Counted from the first letter of the stretch, positions 9,406 to 19,662 are shown. The stretch is DNA of 64,000 nt from Cutibacterium equinum (GCF_028021195.1 NZ_CP115668.1:1674001-1738000); one strand, 5' to 3'. The notes: generated from the letters alone by a model not told the origin. Numbers and translations: made by a program.

Positions 9406-12393
9406 GTGATGTCCATGGTTGCCAATGCCGACGCCGCCCCAGGGGCCGAGGAAGCCCTGACGAACCTCATCCCATGGCAGGGCCCGATCGCCCCACGAGC
9501 GCACCTGCACACCGACGCCCCGACCCTCGACCTGTCTGGAACATGGCGTTTCCGGCTGGTCGACTCCCCTCTTGACGCACCGGAGGGTTTCTTCGACCCC
9601 CAGTTCGACGACACCGACTTCGTCGACCTGGCCGTCCCGTCGATGTGGCAGATGACCGACCCGGCGGGCGAGGCCCCGTTCGGACGCCCCGCCTATCTCA
9701 ACGTCAACTACCCGATCCCGGTCCCGGCATCCGACGAGGACATCGTCGTTCCCGACGAGAACCCGACCGGGTGCTACCGCCACACGTTTGACGTCGATGG
9801 GAGGTTTACCGACGCCGAGCGGGTATTACTGCGCTTCGAGGGAGTCGACTCCTTCGCCCGCGTCTGGCTCAACGGAGTCGAGGTGGGCTGGACCAAGGGT
9901 TCGCGTCTCACCAGTGAGTTCGACGTCACAGCGCAACTACGCCCCGGCCGCAATGTGCTGGCAGTAGCCGTCAGCCAATGGTGCGACGGCACCTTCCTGG
10001 AAGACCAGGACATGTGGCGGATGTCGGGGATTTTCCGTGAGGTCACCCTGTTGGCGCGCCCCCGCGGTGGCATCGACGACCTCTTCGTGCACGCATCCTG
10101 GGCAGACGGGGTAGCCACACTCACCATTGACGGACCCGACGGCGCCGCCGTCACCATCCCGGAACTCGACGTCACAACCACCTGCAACACCGAGGTGACC
10201 ATCCCCGACGCCAAGCCGTGGACCGCCGAAACCCCGAGGCTCTATGACGCCACCGTCGCGACGGACTGCGAGACCGTCTCCTTGAGGATCGGATTCCGCA
10301 CCGTCGCCATCGAGGGGGACGTCATCACCGTCAACGGACACAAGGTCGTCTTCCGCGGGGTCAACCGTCACGAGTGGGACCCGCGCACCGGACGCACCCT
10401 CGACGAAGCAACCATGCGCGCCGACCTCGAGCTCATGAAGCGCCACGGCGTCACTGCGATCCGGACCTCGCACTACCCGCCGAATGCCCGCTTCCTCGAC
10501 CTGTGTGACGAGTACGGCGTCTGGGTGCTGCTGGAGTGCGACCTGGAGACCCACGGCTTCGAGTGGGGCGACTGGCAGGGCAACCCGACCGGAGACGAGC
10601 GCTGGTATGACTGCCTGCTCAACCGCATCCAGCGCACCGTGGAACGTGACAAGAACCATCCCTGCATCATCGGGTGGTCGATGGGCAACGAGTCCCACTG
10701 CGGCGAGGGGATTCGCCTCATGAACGACTGGGTCAAGCATCGCGACCCGTCCCGGTTCACCCATTACGAGGGCGACTATGCCCACGCCATCTGCGATGTG
10801 TGGTCCACGATGTACCCGGCGATGGAGTGGGTCGAGGCCGTCCGCGACCGCACGGCGTTACCCGGAGCCGAACCCGCCGCCCAGACTAGCCTCGGGCTCG
10901 GATTACCCTTCTTCATGTGCGAGTTCGCCCACGCCATGGGCAATGGCCCCGGAGAACTCGCTGACTACGAGGAACGCTGTTTCGACCCGCACTTTGACCG
11001 CGACCGCATGCACGGCGGATTCATCTGGGAGTGGATCGACCACGGCATCGACACCGGACGCGGATACGCCTACGGCGGCGACTTCGCAGAGGTGCTGCAC
11101 GATTCCAACTTCGTGTGCGACGGACTCGTCATGCCCGATCGCACCCCCTCCCCCGGTTTGCTGGAGTTCGCCGCGACGATGGGGGCAGTCCGCATCGAGG
11201 TTGACGGGGCCGGTCTGGGTGAGGGTGAGGGCATCACCGTCATCAACCGCCGCGACTTCGCCGACCTGTCCGACCTCCAGTTCGTCTGGCAGCTGGTCGA
11301 CGACGGGACGGTCATCAAGGAGGGCGTCCTGGACGTTGGCGCCCTGCCCGCCCACCAGACCTGGACCGGCGGTGTGCGGCTTGCCGAGGCGATTTCGGTA
11401 ACCGAGGAGATTTCCGACCGGATGGTGGTCGTCGTCGAGGCCAGGTTGGCCGAGGACACCATCTGGGCTCAGACGGGTCACGTGGTGGCACGGGCATCGG
11501 GTCTGCTGAAACCTGAGCCCCTCCCCCGTCCGTGTCCCCCGGCGTCGTCTGGTCCGCGTCGCGACGGTCATGGTTGGGTTGTCGGACCGGCCCGCTTCGA
11601 TCGTCGTGGTCGTCTCGTGAAGCTGGGTGAAACGGGGATCGTCGCCCCGGTTCTTGACCTCTTCCGTGCCCTGATCGACAACGACCGGGCCAGCAGCCGG
11701 GCTCGTAACAGCATTGGCGGCCCGGCGTTGGCTGCGGGCCTCGACCGGCTCGTCCACACCACGATCTCCGTGCGTGAGGTGGGCGATGACCTGGTCGTCG
11801 TCACCCGAAGTTCGGCTGCGGCTGCTCGCGATTTCATGACGTCGACGTGGAGTTGGCGGGCCGTCCACACCGACGATGGCTGCGAAGGCATCCACCTCGG
11901 CCTGCACGTCGAGCCGCACGGCCACTGGCCGACCATGCTCGGACGGATCGGCCTGACGATGGGTCTGCCGGGCGAATGGGACACCGTGTCCTGGTTTGGA
12001 CTCGGCCCGAACGAGAACTACCCGGATTCCCAACGCGCCGCCACCTGGGGTCGTTGGAACTGCGACGTGGCTGGTCTCCAGACGCCCTACGTCATGCCTC
12101 AGGAGAATGGGCTGCGACAGGGGGTCCACGAGTTGACGATCGCTGGCCCCAACGGTGGTCTGCGCGTCATCGCTGATGGCGGCTGGCCGGGGTTCGCGGC
12201 TCGTCCCTGGACGTCGAAGGCCCTGTTCAAGGCCGCCCACACCTGGGATCTCGAACCTGACGGGCACACCTGGCTGACCCTGGATGCCCTCTCAGCTCCG
12301 CTGGGATCGACCTCCTGCGGCCCGATGCCGATCATGTCTCACCGGTTGTATGCGCGACCGGCTGAGTTGTCGGCGACCTTCTCCCTGGTCTGA
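9406..12393 (+). CDS. lacZ: Beta-galactosidase, glycoside hydrolase family 2
   Basis: About 992-995 residues, the usual length for LacZ-type GH2 enzymes. Order: jelly-roll sugar-binding domain (LDLSGTWRFRL, AVPSMWQM), Ig-like domain, TIM barrel with FRGVNRHEWDP, acid/base Glu in GWSMGNES (E426 counted from ATG 9415), nucleophile Glu in MCEFAHAMGNGPGE (E503), then the C-terminal beta-galactosidase small-chain domain. It hydrolyses lactose or related galactosides in the cytoplasm. GTG 9406, ATG 9409 and ATG 9415 are in frame; GAGG at 9395 and AAGG at 9403 leave the choice open. A LacI-like operator precedes it; no transporter is adjacent. Confidence 0.95.
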   Translation: MMSMVANADAAPGAEEALTNLIPWQGPIAPRAHLHTDAPTLDLSGTWRFRLVDSPLDAPEGFFDPQFDDTDFVDLAVPSMWQMTDPAGEAPFGRPAYLNVNYPIPVPASDEDIVVPDENPTGCYRHTFDVDGRFTDAERVLLRFEGVDSFARVWLNGVEVGWTKGSRLTSEFDVTAQLRPGRNVLAVAVSQWCDGTFLEDQDMWRMSGIFREVTLLARPRGGIDDLFVHASWADGVATLTIDGPDGAAVTIPELDVTTTCNTEVTIPDAKPWTAETPRLYDATVATDCETVSLRIGFRTVAIEGDVITVNGHKVVFRGVNRHEWDPRTGRTLDEATMRADLELMKRHGVTAIRTSHYPPNARFLDLCDEYGVWVLLECDLETHGFEWGDWQGNPTGDERWYDCLLNRIQRTVERDKNHPCIIGWSMGNESHCGEGIRLMNDWVKHRDPSRFTHYEGDYAHAICDVWSTMYPAMEWVEAVRDRTALPGAEPAAQTSLGLGLPFFMCEFAHAMGNGPGELADYEERCFDPHFDRDRMHGGFIWEWIDHGIDTGRGYAYGGDFAEVLHDSNFVCDGLVMPDRTPSPGLLEFAATMGAVRIEVDGAGLGEGEGITVINRRDFADLSDLQFVWQLVDDGTVIKEGVLDVGALPAHQTWTGGVRLAEAISVTEEISDRMVVVVEARLAEDTIWAQTGHVVARASGLLKPEPLPRPCPPASSGPRRDGHGWVVGPARFDRRGRLVKLGETGIVAPVLDLFRALIDNDRASSRARNSIGGPALAAGLDRLVHTTISVREVGDDLVVVTRSSAAAARDFMTSTWSWRAVHTDDGCEGIHLGLHVEPHGHWPTMLGRIGLTMGLPGEWDTVSWFGLGPNENYPDSQRAATWGRWNCDVAGLQTPYVMPQENGLRQGVHELTIAGPNGGLRVIADGGWPGFAARPWTSKALFKAAHTWDLEPDGHTWLTLDALSAPLGSTSCGPMPIMSHRLYARPAELSATFSLV

Positions 12394-12440
12394 GGGAAAC
12401 CTTCCGCCTCGTCTGGGGAAAGTCTGTAACCCGCACCATG

Positions 12441-12465
12441 GCCCCGGATCAGCGCGGTCCGGGGC
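12441..12465. terminator. Stem-loop between convergent lacZ and purE
   Basis: GCCCCGGA (12441-12448) pairs perfectly with TCCGGGGC (12458-12465) across a nine-base loop. No T-run follows. It probably ends transcription from both sides. Confidence 0.6.
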
Positions 12466-12487
12466 ATCTGGGCTGTCGGTGACTCGC

Positions 12488-13078
12488 TCAGGGGCGGGAG
12501 TGGGTGCGCACCTTCTCACCCTTGGCGGCCGCCATGTCGTGCAGCTCGGTCTGATACTTGACCATGGCGTCGCACAGCTGCGGGTTCGATGCTGCGAGGA
12601 TCCTCACGGCCAGCAGGCCGGCGTTCTTGGCATTCCCTACGCCGACCGTCGCCACCGGCACACCGCCGGGCATCTGGACGATGGACAGCAGGGAGTCCAT
12701 GCCGTCGAGATGAGCCAACGGAACCGGCACCCCGATCACGGGGAGCGGGGTCAGCGCGGCCACCATGCCGGGAAGGTGGGCAGCACCACCGGCACCGGCG
12801 ATGATGACCTTGACGCCGCGCTCGTGGGCACCGCGGCCGAACTCGACCATGTCCTCAGGCATACGGTGAGCCGAGACGACATCCGCCTCGAATCCCACGT
12901 TGAAGTCAGTGAGCACCTGGGCGGCGGGCTCCATCGTCGGCCAGTCGGAGTCCGAACCCATGATGATCGACACCTGCGGGCTCATGGCGTCACCGGCCAG
13001 TCGGCGTGCCGCCCCGGCCGCTGTCTCGGTCTTCGTGCCGCGACGTGGCTTGCGGCTGTTGGCGGTGGTTTCAGGCAT
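12488..13078 (-). CDS. purE: N5-carboxyaminoimidazole ribonucleotide mutase
   Basis: 196 residues. The PurE core (about 32-190) has [21 protein letters not shown] (the active-site histidine loop) and [15 protein letters not shown]. It interconverts N5-CAIR and CAIR in purine synthesis, directly after PurK. ATG 13078 overlaps the purK stop by eight bases and has GGGAG six bases upstream, so a 31-residue basic N-terminal extension is predicted. The internal ATG at 12985 would give a classical-length protein but lacks a ribosome-binding site. Confidence 0.95.
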   Translation of the reverse strand: MPETTANSRKPRRGTKTETAAGAARRLAGDAMSPQVSIIMGSDSDWPTMEPAAQVLTDFNVGFEADVVSAHRMPEDMVEFGRGAHERGVKVIIAGAGGAAHLPGMVAALTPLPVIGVPVPLAHLDGMDSLLSIVQMPGGVPVATVGVGNAKNAGLLAVRILAASNPQLCDAMVKYQTELHDMAAAKGEKVRTHSRP

Positions 13079-14243
13079 CGTGTTCTCCCATGAGGTAGGC
13101 GGCGGCATGGCGTGCCCGGCGACGCGTCGTCTCGACGTCATCACCAAGGCAGGTGACGTGACCGACCTTGCGGCCCGGTCGCACGGACTTCCCGTACAAC
13201 TCGACACGCAGTTCCGGGTCACGAGCAAAACAGTGTTGTAGAGCCCCGGTCAGGTCTTCCTCAGAGCCGCCGAGAACATTGGCCATGACGACGACGGGGG
13301 CAGTCAGAGCCGGAGAGCCGAGCGGCAGGTCGAGCACGGCCCGCAGATGGTTCTCGAACTGACTGGTCTGGGCACCGTCGATGGTCCAATGGGCGGTGTT
13401 GTGAGGACGGGTGGCCAGCTCATTGATGACGACGGAGCCGTCCTCGCGCTCCATGAGCTCCACAGCGAGCACCCCGACGACGTCGAGGCGCCCGGCAATG
13501 TCCAGGGCCAAGGTCTGCAACTCCACCTGGCGTTGCGAGGACATGTCGGGTGCCGGACTGATGGTCTCGGCGCACACCCCGTGACGCTGGATGGTCTCGG
13601 AGACGGGGTAGGCAGCCCCTTGACCTGATGGGGAGCGGACGACGACGGCGGAGAGCTCACGCCGGAAATCGACGAACTCCTCGGCGAGGATACGAATCGG
13701 CTGTTTACCGTCAGCCAGTCCGCCGGCAGCCTCGAAGGGCTCACCAACACCGTCGGGGCCGGCGATCTTGAAGACTCCCTTGCCGTCATATCCACCGCGA
13801 GAGGTCTTGGCGATGACGGGCCAGCCATGCTCCTCACCGAAGGCGACAAGATCGGCGGGGGTCTCACAGACCTTCCACGCCGGGTTCGGGAAACCCTCCT
13901 TGGCCATGAACTCGCGCATGACGACCTTGTCCTGAGCGTGGACCATAGCGGCGGATCCTGGGCGGATGGCATACCCGGCCTGTTCCATCTCCTCGACCAG
14001 AACGGTGGGCACGTGCTCGTGATCGAAGGTGACGACATCGCACCCGGCCGCGAAGTCCATGACGGCATCGTGGTCGAGATGGGAGCCCACGACGACGTCG
14101 GACATCACCTGGGCCGCGGATTCGTCAGGGTCGGAGGCCAGCAGGCGGGTACGCACCCCCAGTCCGATCGCAGCCTGATGCATCATGCGAGCCAACTGCC
14201 CGCCGCCAATGATTCCGATGGTGTAGGAGGTCACGAGCTTCAT
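13071..14243 (-). CDS. purK: 5-(carboxyamino)imidazole ribonucleotide synthase
   Basis: 390 residues, ATP-grasp fold. The N-terminal [12 protein letters not shown] loop, [11 protein letters not shown] phosphate-binding segment, [11 protein letters not shown] and the metal-binding [17 protein letters not shown] are all present. It carboxylates AIR with ATP and bicarbonate in purine synthesis. ATG 14243 puts the glycine loop near residue 11 as in homologues. The gene overlaps purE and forms an operon with it. Confidence 0.95.
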   Translation of the reverse strand: MKLVTSYTIGIIGGGQLARMMHQAAIGLGVRTRLLASDPDESAAQVMSDVVVGSHLDHDAVMDFAAGCDVVTFDHEHVPTVLVEEMEQAGYAIRPGSAAMVHAQDKVVMREFMAKEGFPNPAWKVCETPADLVAFGEEHGWPVIAKTSRGGYDGKGVFKIAGPDGVGEPFEAAGGLADGKQPIRILAEEFVDFRRELSAVVVRSPSGQGAAYPVSETIQRHGVCAETISPAPDMSSQRQVELQTLALDIAGRLDVVGVLAVELMEREDGSVVINELATRPHNTAHWTIDGAQTSQFENHLRAVLDLPLGSPALTAPVVVMANVLGGSEEDLTGALQHCFARDPELRVELYGKSVRPGRKVGHVTCLGDDVETTRRRARHAAAYLMGEHDA

Positions 14244-14357
14244 CGTAACGGCCGCCGGAGACACCACCGCAGCAGAGCCGTTCTCCCGGATCTGCCACCC
14301 GCGAGTTCCCCGGCCACCCACGGGTCCCCTGCCACATCAACTTCACATCGGCGGACC

Positions 14358-14384
14358 ATCCGTGGCCACGCAGGGACCACGGAT
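14358..14384. repeat. 8-bp perfect inverted repeat upstream of purK
   Basis: ATCCGTGG (14358-14365) and CCACGGAT (14377-14384), separated by 11 bases, lie in the 273-base gap between purK and the efflux gene. A further CCCGTGG follows. Possibly an operator for purKE; no other feature seen in this gap. Confidence 0.35.
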
Positions 14385-14516
14385 CACCCGTGGTAAGACC
14401 GAAAAGATGAAGGGCAACTGCCACCTCACCTGGCAGACATCACCCGTCTTTCCGGGTTCTCCACAGGCGTTACAGGACACGGATGGCCGACGGCCAGAGC
14501 CGACAAGAGCGAGCCC

Positions 14517-15698
14517 TCAGGAGCGCCGGGTCAGAGCCAGGCAGGCCAGGGCCAGGACGGCGCACGCACACATGACGACGCCCATCGACAAGGCAGCGCT
14601 GGACCCAAGTCCGACAAGGGGAGATACCAGGCCGCCGACCAGGAATTGAATGGCTCCCATGACTCCCGAACCGGCGCCGGCAACATCGCCGACCTCTCCC
14701 GTCCCGAGGGCCGTCGCGTTACCAAAGATGAGGCCGACACCGAACACCGTGACCGCGAGCATCGGCAAGGTCAGCCACAACCACGGGCCGAACAGGCCAT
14801 TGAGCACCAGGGCCGTCGTCGTCACGCACATCATGCCAAGAGTCGTGCGCAGGATATTGCGGGGATGGAAACGTCGTATCAACCGCACGTTCACCAAGGA
14901 CGCGAGGGCAATCATCATCGAATTGATCGCAAACGCCAGGGCGTAGAGCTTGGACGACAACCCGAGTTGCTGCTGCAAGACGTACGGGGAGGCCGAGATG
15001 TAGGCGAAGAGAACACCAAAGCCAATCGCCAGGACCAAGGTGTATCCGACGAAGACCCGACGGCGGCAGGCGGTGGCAACGCCGCGCCACAAGGCGGCTA
15101 GACCGGCGTTGGATCGCTTCTCCTGCGGCAGGGACTCCGGGACGACGAAGAGCGCAGCCAGCAACATGAGGAGGTTGAAACCAGCGATCACGGCGAAGAT
15201 GCCCCGCCACCCGATACGCGGTCCGAGCAGGCCACCGAGGATCGGGGCGATGATCGGGGCGAGCCCCTGGATGGCCATCATGATCGAAAAGGCCCGTGCC
15301 GCTGCCGCGCCAGTCTCCAAGTCGGAGATGACGGCCCGGGAGCACACTGCCCCGGTTCCGCCCGCGGCACCCATGAGGAGCCGAATGACGATGAGCACCC
15401 AGATACTGGTCGCCAACATGGCAGCGACCGACGTCACCAGGAAGACAGCGGCACCGGCCACGAGGACCGGACGGCGTCCCCGCGCATCCGAGAGCGGACC
15501 GACGAAGAGCTGACCAACGGCGATGCCGGCCATGAACGACGTCAAGGTGAGCTGAACCGTCGCCGAGTTGGTGGCCAGATCGTGAGTCATCTGGACGAAG
15601 GTCGGCAGATACATGTCGGTTCCCAACGGCCCCGCAGCTGACAACAAAGCCAGCGCGACAAGGAGGGAAGTGGAGGCTCTTGACGATGATGTGGACAC
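14517..15698 (-). CDS. MFS drug-resistance transporter, Bcr/CflA family
   Basis: 393 residues with twelve predicted helices. GTDMYLPTF in helix 1, the cytoplasmic loop-2 motif GPLSDARGRRPVL and helix 5 GAAGGTGAVCSRAVISD (motif C-like) are typical of Bcr/CflA exporters of bicyclomycin, chloramphenicol or small metabolites. GTG 15698 is preceded by GGAAAG about nine bases upstream. The 5' end overlaps the longer open frame of the PH-domain gene, but the true starts diverge. Substrate cannot be read from sequence. Confidence 0.87.
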   Translation of the reverse strand: MSTSSSRASTSLLVALALLSAAGPLGTDMYLPTFVQMTHDLATNSATVQLTLTSFMAGIAVGQLFVGPLSDARGRRPVLVAGAAVFLVTSVAAMLATSIWVLIVIRLLMGAAGGTGAVCSRAVISDLETGAAAARAFSIMMAIQGLAPIIAPILGGLLGPRIGWRGIFAVIAGFNLLMLLAALFVVPESLPQEKRSNAGLAALWRGVATACRRRVFVGYTLVLAIGFGVLFAYISASPYVLQQQLGLSSKLYALAFAINSMMIALASLVNVRLIRRFHPRNILRTTLGMMCVTTTALVLNGLFGPWLWLTLPMLAVTVFGVGLIFGNATALGTGEVGDVAGAGSGVMGAIQFLVGGLVSPLVGLGSSAALSMGVVMCACAVLALACLALTRRS

Positions 15699-15814
15699 TC
15701 AACAAGACTTTCCGCAGACAGACCGCCCGCCACGAAGAACATGGGACTCGTCGGTATCTTATGCCCGCCAGGCACGTCGCTGGTTCACCGTGCCGGGTCG
15801 GCCATACTGGAACC

Positions 15815-16357
15815 ATGGTGCGAGTCGGGCAGCCACTGCGGCGCAATCGTGACGAGACGGTGCTGGTGCACTGCCGCCGTCACGCGAAGGCACTGTTCTG
15901 GCCTGTCGTCGTGGGGTTCGTGGCAGTCGTCGGTTCTGCCGCCCTGCTCGGCCTCATGACGGTCGAGATGCGCGCCCAGTACTGGCCGGTCGTCGCAGCG
16001 ATCGCGGCCGCACTCATCATCGTCGGCACCATCGTCCCGTGGCTGAGGTGGTTCACCACGACGATGACGGTCACCGACCGACGTGTCATCCTGCGTCGAG
16101 GCGTCATCATCCGGCGAGGTCACGACATCATGATCGACAGCCTCGTCGACGTGTCCTGGCAAGCCGGCGTCCACGATCGGATGATGGGCTGCGGCAAACT
16201 CATCCTCACCAGCCCCTCAGACCAACTGGTCCTCACCGACGTGCCAGGAGTCCGTCGTCTGGCAGATCTCTTCGCAGACCTGGCCGACCAACGTCATGGC
16301 GGCGACGAGTACGGCTACGACGACCAGCAGCAACCCTGGCAGGTCACAGCACGGTGA
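15815..16357 (+). CDS. PH-domain (YdbS/YdbT-like) membrane protein
   Basis: 180 residues. Two hydrophobic helices (about 26-47 and 53-74) are followed by a bacterial PH domain with the hallmark TVTDRRVILRRGVI and DIMIDSLVDVSWQ. Such proteins are membrane-bound and of unknown biochemical role. ATG 15815 follows a CATACT hexamer by six bases. The frame runs upstream to 15680 but without family similarity. Its 3' end overlaps the convergent peptidase-E-like gene by 14 bases. Confidence 0.8.
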   Translation: MVRVGQPLRRNRDETVLVHCRRHAKALFWPVVVGFVAVVGSAALLGLMTVEMRAQYWPVVAAIAAALIIVGTIVPWLRWFTTTMTVTDRRVILRRGVIIRRGHDIMIDSLVDVSWQAGVHDRMMGCGKLILTSPSDQLVLTDVPGVRRLADLFADLADQRHGGDEYGYDDQQQPWQVTAR

Positions 16358-17060
16358 CGTCGAGCTCCTCGCGCAGGATTCCCGACGACGTCGGCTCCTC
16401 GGATGCGCAGAATCGTGAGACCGAGGCGTCCTCACGCTCGGCCACGGCGTCGCGGAACTCACCGTCGACGAAGTGGATCGCGGCTCCGTCATCGACTGCG
16501 TAACCGGCGGGAAGCACACCGTTGGCAACCGCCTGGGCGTAGACCGGGGCACGCTCGGACTCGCCGTCGAAGTGGGGGCAGAACGACCCGTCGAGTAGAC
16601 CCATGCCGCCTCGCCACGCGCGCAAGTCACCGAAGGCATCGGTGAGGCAGCCCGAGAACCAGCACGCCGCACCGGCGGCGACCCCGGCGAGCACGACATC
16701 CTCCGGGGACGACGTCATCTGCCGGATGACGTGATCCACCCCGTGCATGCGCCACAGCGCCATGAGGTTGGCCGCCGAACCAGCGCCCGAGACGATGACG
16801 TCGGCTTGGGACAGACGCTCCACCGACTCCGCAGCACCCTGCCACAGGGTCAACACCATGGTCCTCACACCCAGCGCCGAGTAGGCGGCCAGGAAACGGT
16901 TGACGTAGACCGGGTCGTCAGCTGCTGCTGTGGGGGCAAAACACACCAGGGGCGAGGGCTTACCGGACAGGTCAAGGATGTGACGGTCGAGGGCAGTGGG
17001 TTCACCGCGGTTCGACATCGAGAATCCGCCGCCACCAAGAGCCAGGATGTGGGTCGTCAT
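16344..17060 (-). CDS. Peptidase E-like (S51/class I GATase-like) protein with the nucleophile Ser replaced by Ala
   Basis: 238 residues. ILALGGGGF at the N-terminus, the nucleophile-elbow region LAGVAAGAACWF (124-135) and CPHFDGE place it in the peptidase E/cyanophycinase family, which cleaves Asp-X dipeptides. Family members have G-x-S-A-G at the elbow; here residue 128 is Ala (GCC at 16677-16679), so the predicted serine nucleophile is absent. It may be an inactive homologue or have another role. TAGACT lies seven bases before the ATG. Confidence 0.8.
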   Translation of the reverse strand: MTTHILALGGGGFSMSNRGEPTALDRHILDLSGKPSPLVCFAPTAAADDPVYVNRFLAAYSALGVRTMVLTLWQGAAESVERLSQADVIVSGAGSAANLMALWRMHGVDHVIRQMTSSPEDVVLAGVAAGAACWFSGCLTDAFGDLRAWRGGMGLLDGSFCPHFDGESERAPVYAQAVANGVLPAGYAVDDGAAIHFVDGEFRDAVAEREDASVSRFCASEEPTSSGILREELDVTVL

Positions 17061-17067
17061 GGTCAGC

Positions 17068-17073
17068 AGTCTA
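17068..17073 (-). promoter_or_regulatory. Candidate -10 (TAGACT) for leaderless peptidase-E-like gene
   Basis: TANNNT seven bases before ATG 17060, with no ribosome-binding site. Confidence 0.55.
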
Positions 17074-17107
17074 GGTGGTGGCGACGATCAGGGTGCCGTG
17101 GTGAAAG

Positions 17108-17947
17108 TCACCCGGTTCGCAGATGGTTGACATCCCCGGCGTTGAAGGTGCGACGTCCTTGCGAGGTTTCCACCACGATGGCTCCGTCGGCATCAACGTC
17201 GACACCCACACCTTCAACGGCTTCGTCACCTCCACCGATAGTTTCGGGGTCGAAGGTGAGACGAACCGGAGCTCCGATGGTGTCGCACCGGGCAACGTAC
17301 TCGTCCCGCACGGTCCCGGTCTCCAGCCACACTCGCAGCAGTGCGTCGAGGTGGACCATCAGGCTGGCCAGCAGCTCATTCTTGTCGTGGTTCAACCTGC
17401 ACAGTGCCAGGGAGGTTGCCGTCGGGACGGGCAGTTCCTCGGTTGACATCGACACATTGATTCCGATCCCGATGACAGCATGAGGCCCGGCTGGTCCGTC
17501 GACGCGCTCGGACAAGATCCCGCACACCTTGCCACCGTGGTCGGTGCCAAGATCGACGAGCACGTCATTGGGCCACTTCAACGTCACTCGGGAGCGGTCC
17601 GCCCCGCCGACTTCCTCGATGGCCTTGGTGACCGCGAGCCCGGCCACCATCGAGAGCCAGCCCCAGTCCTGGGCGCGACGGTCATTGGGCACCAGGGCAG
17701 AGATCGCCAGACCCGTTCCGGGAACATCGTGCCAACTGCGTGAAAAACGTCCCCGTCCGCCCTCCTGGTGGTCGGCGACCAGCAGACGGAACGAGGTTCC
17801 CCCGGCGCGGACGAAGGCGGCCATGTCAGCGTTGGTCGAGCCGGTGGAGTCGACGCAGGCAACCCCTCCGCCATGAGGTCCGGTGAACATGGTGTTCCCG
17901 GAAAGTTCGATGACGCGATGAGCAATGGCAGCAGGCGTGGCAGGCAC
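17108..17947 (-). CDS. birA: Biotin-acetyl-CoA-carboxylase ligase (monofunctional BirA)
   Basis: 279 residues. The biotinyl-AMP loop reads GGRGRFSRSW, followed by LKWPNDVLVD and GIGINVSMS, then a C-terminal SH3-like domain. There is no N-terminal HTH, so it is the non-regulatory class I type. It attaches biotin to the carrier lysine of acyl-CoA carboxylase, whose beta subunit gene diverges from it and whose biotin-bearing subunit is at 36.3 kb. GTG 17947 has no ribosome-binding site but TAGTCT six bases upstream. Confidence 0.93.
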   Translation of the reverse strand: MPATPAAIAHRVIELSGNTMFTGPHGGGVACVDSTGSTNADMAAFVRAGGTSFRLLVADHQEGGRGRFSRSWHDVPGTGLAISALVPNDRRAQDWGWLSMVAGLAVTKAIEEVGGADRSRVTLKWPNDVLVDLGTDHGGKVCGILSERVDGPAGPHAVIGIGINVSMSTEELPVPTATSLALCRLNHDKNELLASLMVHLDALLRVWLETGTVRDEYVARCDTIGAPVRLTFDPETIGGGDEAVEGVGVDVDADGAIVVETSQGRRTFNAGDVNHLRTG

Positions 17948-17953
17948 GCGCTC

Positions 17954-17959
17954 AGACTA
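17954..17959 (-). promoter_or_regulatory. Candidate -10 (TAGTCT) for leaderless birA
   Basis: Part of GGATAGTCT at 17962-17954, six bases before GTG 17947. The same nonamer with the same spacing precedes the divergent carboxylase gene. Confidence 0.6.
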
Positions 17960-18075
17960 TCCATAGCGGCCACGGTGAGGTCGTGGCGGTTCCGGGATTC
18001 AGAGCCGACCACACCCCCAAGGCCACAATCGGTGTCTGGAACAGGCCTGACGCGACGCGTGTGGGCTGCGACGGA

Positions 18076-18081
18076 TAGTCT
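18076..18081 (+). promoter_or_regulatory. Candidate -10 (TAGTCT) for leaderless acyl-CoA carboxylase operon
   Basis: Part of GGATAGTCT at 18073-18081, exactly six bases before ATG 18088. Confidence 0.6.
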
Positions 18082-18087
18082 CGGCAC

Positions 18088-19662
18088 ATGGAGATCGACA
18101 TTCACACCACGGCAGGAAAGATCGCCGACCTCGGTCGGAGGATCGACGAGGCCGTCAATGCCGCATCCCCCTCGGCCATCGAGAAGCAACATGCCGCCGG
18201 AAAGATGACCGCTCGGGAACGCATCCTGCGGCTGCTCGACGAGGACTCCTTCACCGAGCTCGACGAGTTCGCTCGTCACCGCTCGACGAACTTCGGCATG
18301 GACCGCAAACGCCCCTACACCGACGGTGTCATCACCGGTGTCGGCGCGATTCATGGCCGTCCGGTCTGTGTGTTCAGCCAGGATGTCACGATCTTCGGTG
18401 GCTCCTTGGGCGAGGTCTATGGCGAGAAGATCTGCAAGATCATCGACTTTGCCGTCAAGACCGGTTGCCCCCTCATCGGTATCAACGAGGGCGGCGGCGC
18501 CCGTATTCAGGAGGGTGTGGCCTCCCTGGCCCGCTTCGGCGACATTTTCCGTCGCAACACCAGAGCATCGGGTGTCATCCCCCAGATCTCCATCATCATG
18601 GGTGCTGCGGCTGGCGGTCACGTCTACTCCCCCGCCCTCACCGACTTCATCGTCATGGTCGACCAGACCTCCCAGATGTTCATCACCGGCCCGGCCGTCG
18701 TCAAGCAGGTCACCGGCGAGGATGTCTCCCTCGAGGAATTGGGCGGCGCACGCACCCATTCCACGAAGTCGGGCAACTCCCACTACCTCGCCAATGACGA
18801 GGACGACGCCTTGGAGTTCGTCCGTGACCTCGTCAGCTACCTGCCCCAGAACAACCTGGAAGACCCGCCGTTCTACGACGACGGCGAGGTCGACCTGACG
18901 ATCACCGACCACGACCGCAAGCTCGACGTCCTCATCCCGGACTCGTCGAACCAGCCCTACGACATGCACGAGGTCATCACGACCGTGCTCGACGAGGACA
19001 CCTTCCTGGAGATCCACGAGCTCTTCGCCCCGAACGTCATCTGCGGATTCGGGCGCATCGAGGGCCGGGTCATCGGCATCGTCGCCAATCAGCCGATGGT
19101 CAACGCCGGCACCCTCGACATCAACGCCTCCGAGAAGGCCGCCCGGTTCGTGCGCACCTGCGACTCCTTCAACATCCCGGTGCTCACCTTCGTCGACACC
19201 CCCGGGTTCCTGCCCGGTGTTGAGCAGGAGCACGAGGGCATCATCCGACGCGGAGCCAAGCTCATCTACGCCTACGCCGAGGCCACCGTGCCGCTGCTGA
19301 CCGTCGTCACCCGCAAGGCCTATGGCGGTGCCTACATCGTCATGGGATCCAAGACTCTGGGAGCCGACGTCAACCTCGCCTGGCCCACCGCCCAGATCGC
19401 CGTCATGGGTGCCGAGGGGGCCGTCAGCATCCTGCACCGTCGCACCCTGGCCACCGATCCGGATCCCGAGGCCAAGCGCAAGGAGCTCATTGACGAGTAC
19501 GAGACGACCCTGTCGAACCCGTACCAGGCCGCAGAGCGGGGCTGGATCGACCAGGTCATCCACCCGCACGAGACCCGCGCCTCGGTCATCCGCACTCTGC
19601 GTCTGTTGCGCACCAAACGAGAGGCTCTGCCTCCCAAGAAACACGGGAACATACCGCTGTGA
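18088..19662 (+). CDS. pccB: Acyl-CoA (propionyl/acetyl-CoA) carboxylase carboxyltransferase (beta) subunit
   Basis: 524 residues, the standard length. Crotonase-type halves: [17 protein letters not shown], oxyanion-hole glycines in [14 protein letters not shown] and [20 protein letters not shown], then [20 protein letters not shown] and [17 protein letters not shown]. It moves carboxyl groups from carboxybiotin to acyl-CoA, giving malonyl- or methylmalonyl-CoA. It works with the alpha subunit (36.3 kb) and the epsilon subunit that follows with a GTGA overlap. BirA is divergent next door. Substrate preference (acetyl or propionyl) is not settled by the sequence alone. Confidence 0.95.
   Translation: MEIDIHTTAGKIADLGRRIDEAVNAASPSAIEKQHAAGKMTARERILRLLDEDSFTELDEFARHRSTNFGMDRKRPYTDGVITGVGAIHGRPVCVFSQDVTIFGGSLGEVYGEKICKIIDFAVKTGCPLIGINEGGGARIQEGVASLARFGDIFRRNTRASGVIPQISIIMGAAAGGHVYSPALTDFIVMVDQTSQMFITGPAVVKQVTGEDVSLEELGGARTHSTKSGNSHYLANDEDDALEFVRDLVSYLPQNNLEDPPFYDDGEVDLTITDHDRKLDVLIPDSSNQPYDMHEVITTVLDEDTFLEIHELFAPNVICGFGRIEGRVIGIVANQPMVNAGTLDINASEKAARFVRTCDSFNIPVLTFVDTPGFLPGVEQEHEGIIRRGAKLIYAYAEATVPLLTVVTRKAYGGAYIVMGSKTLGADVNLAWPTAQIAVMGAEGAVSILHRRTLATDPDPEAKRKELIDEYETTLSNPYQAAERGWIDQVIHPHETRASVIRTLRLLRTKREALPPKKHGNIPL

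Noticed and set aside
17584-19644. 686-codon minus-strand frame antisense to the carboxylase beta gene
   Set aside because: Composition is Asp/Gly/Val shadow; the plus strand carries every conserved carboxyltransferase motif.
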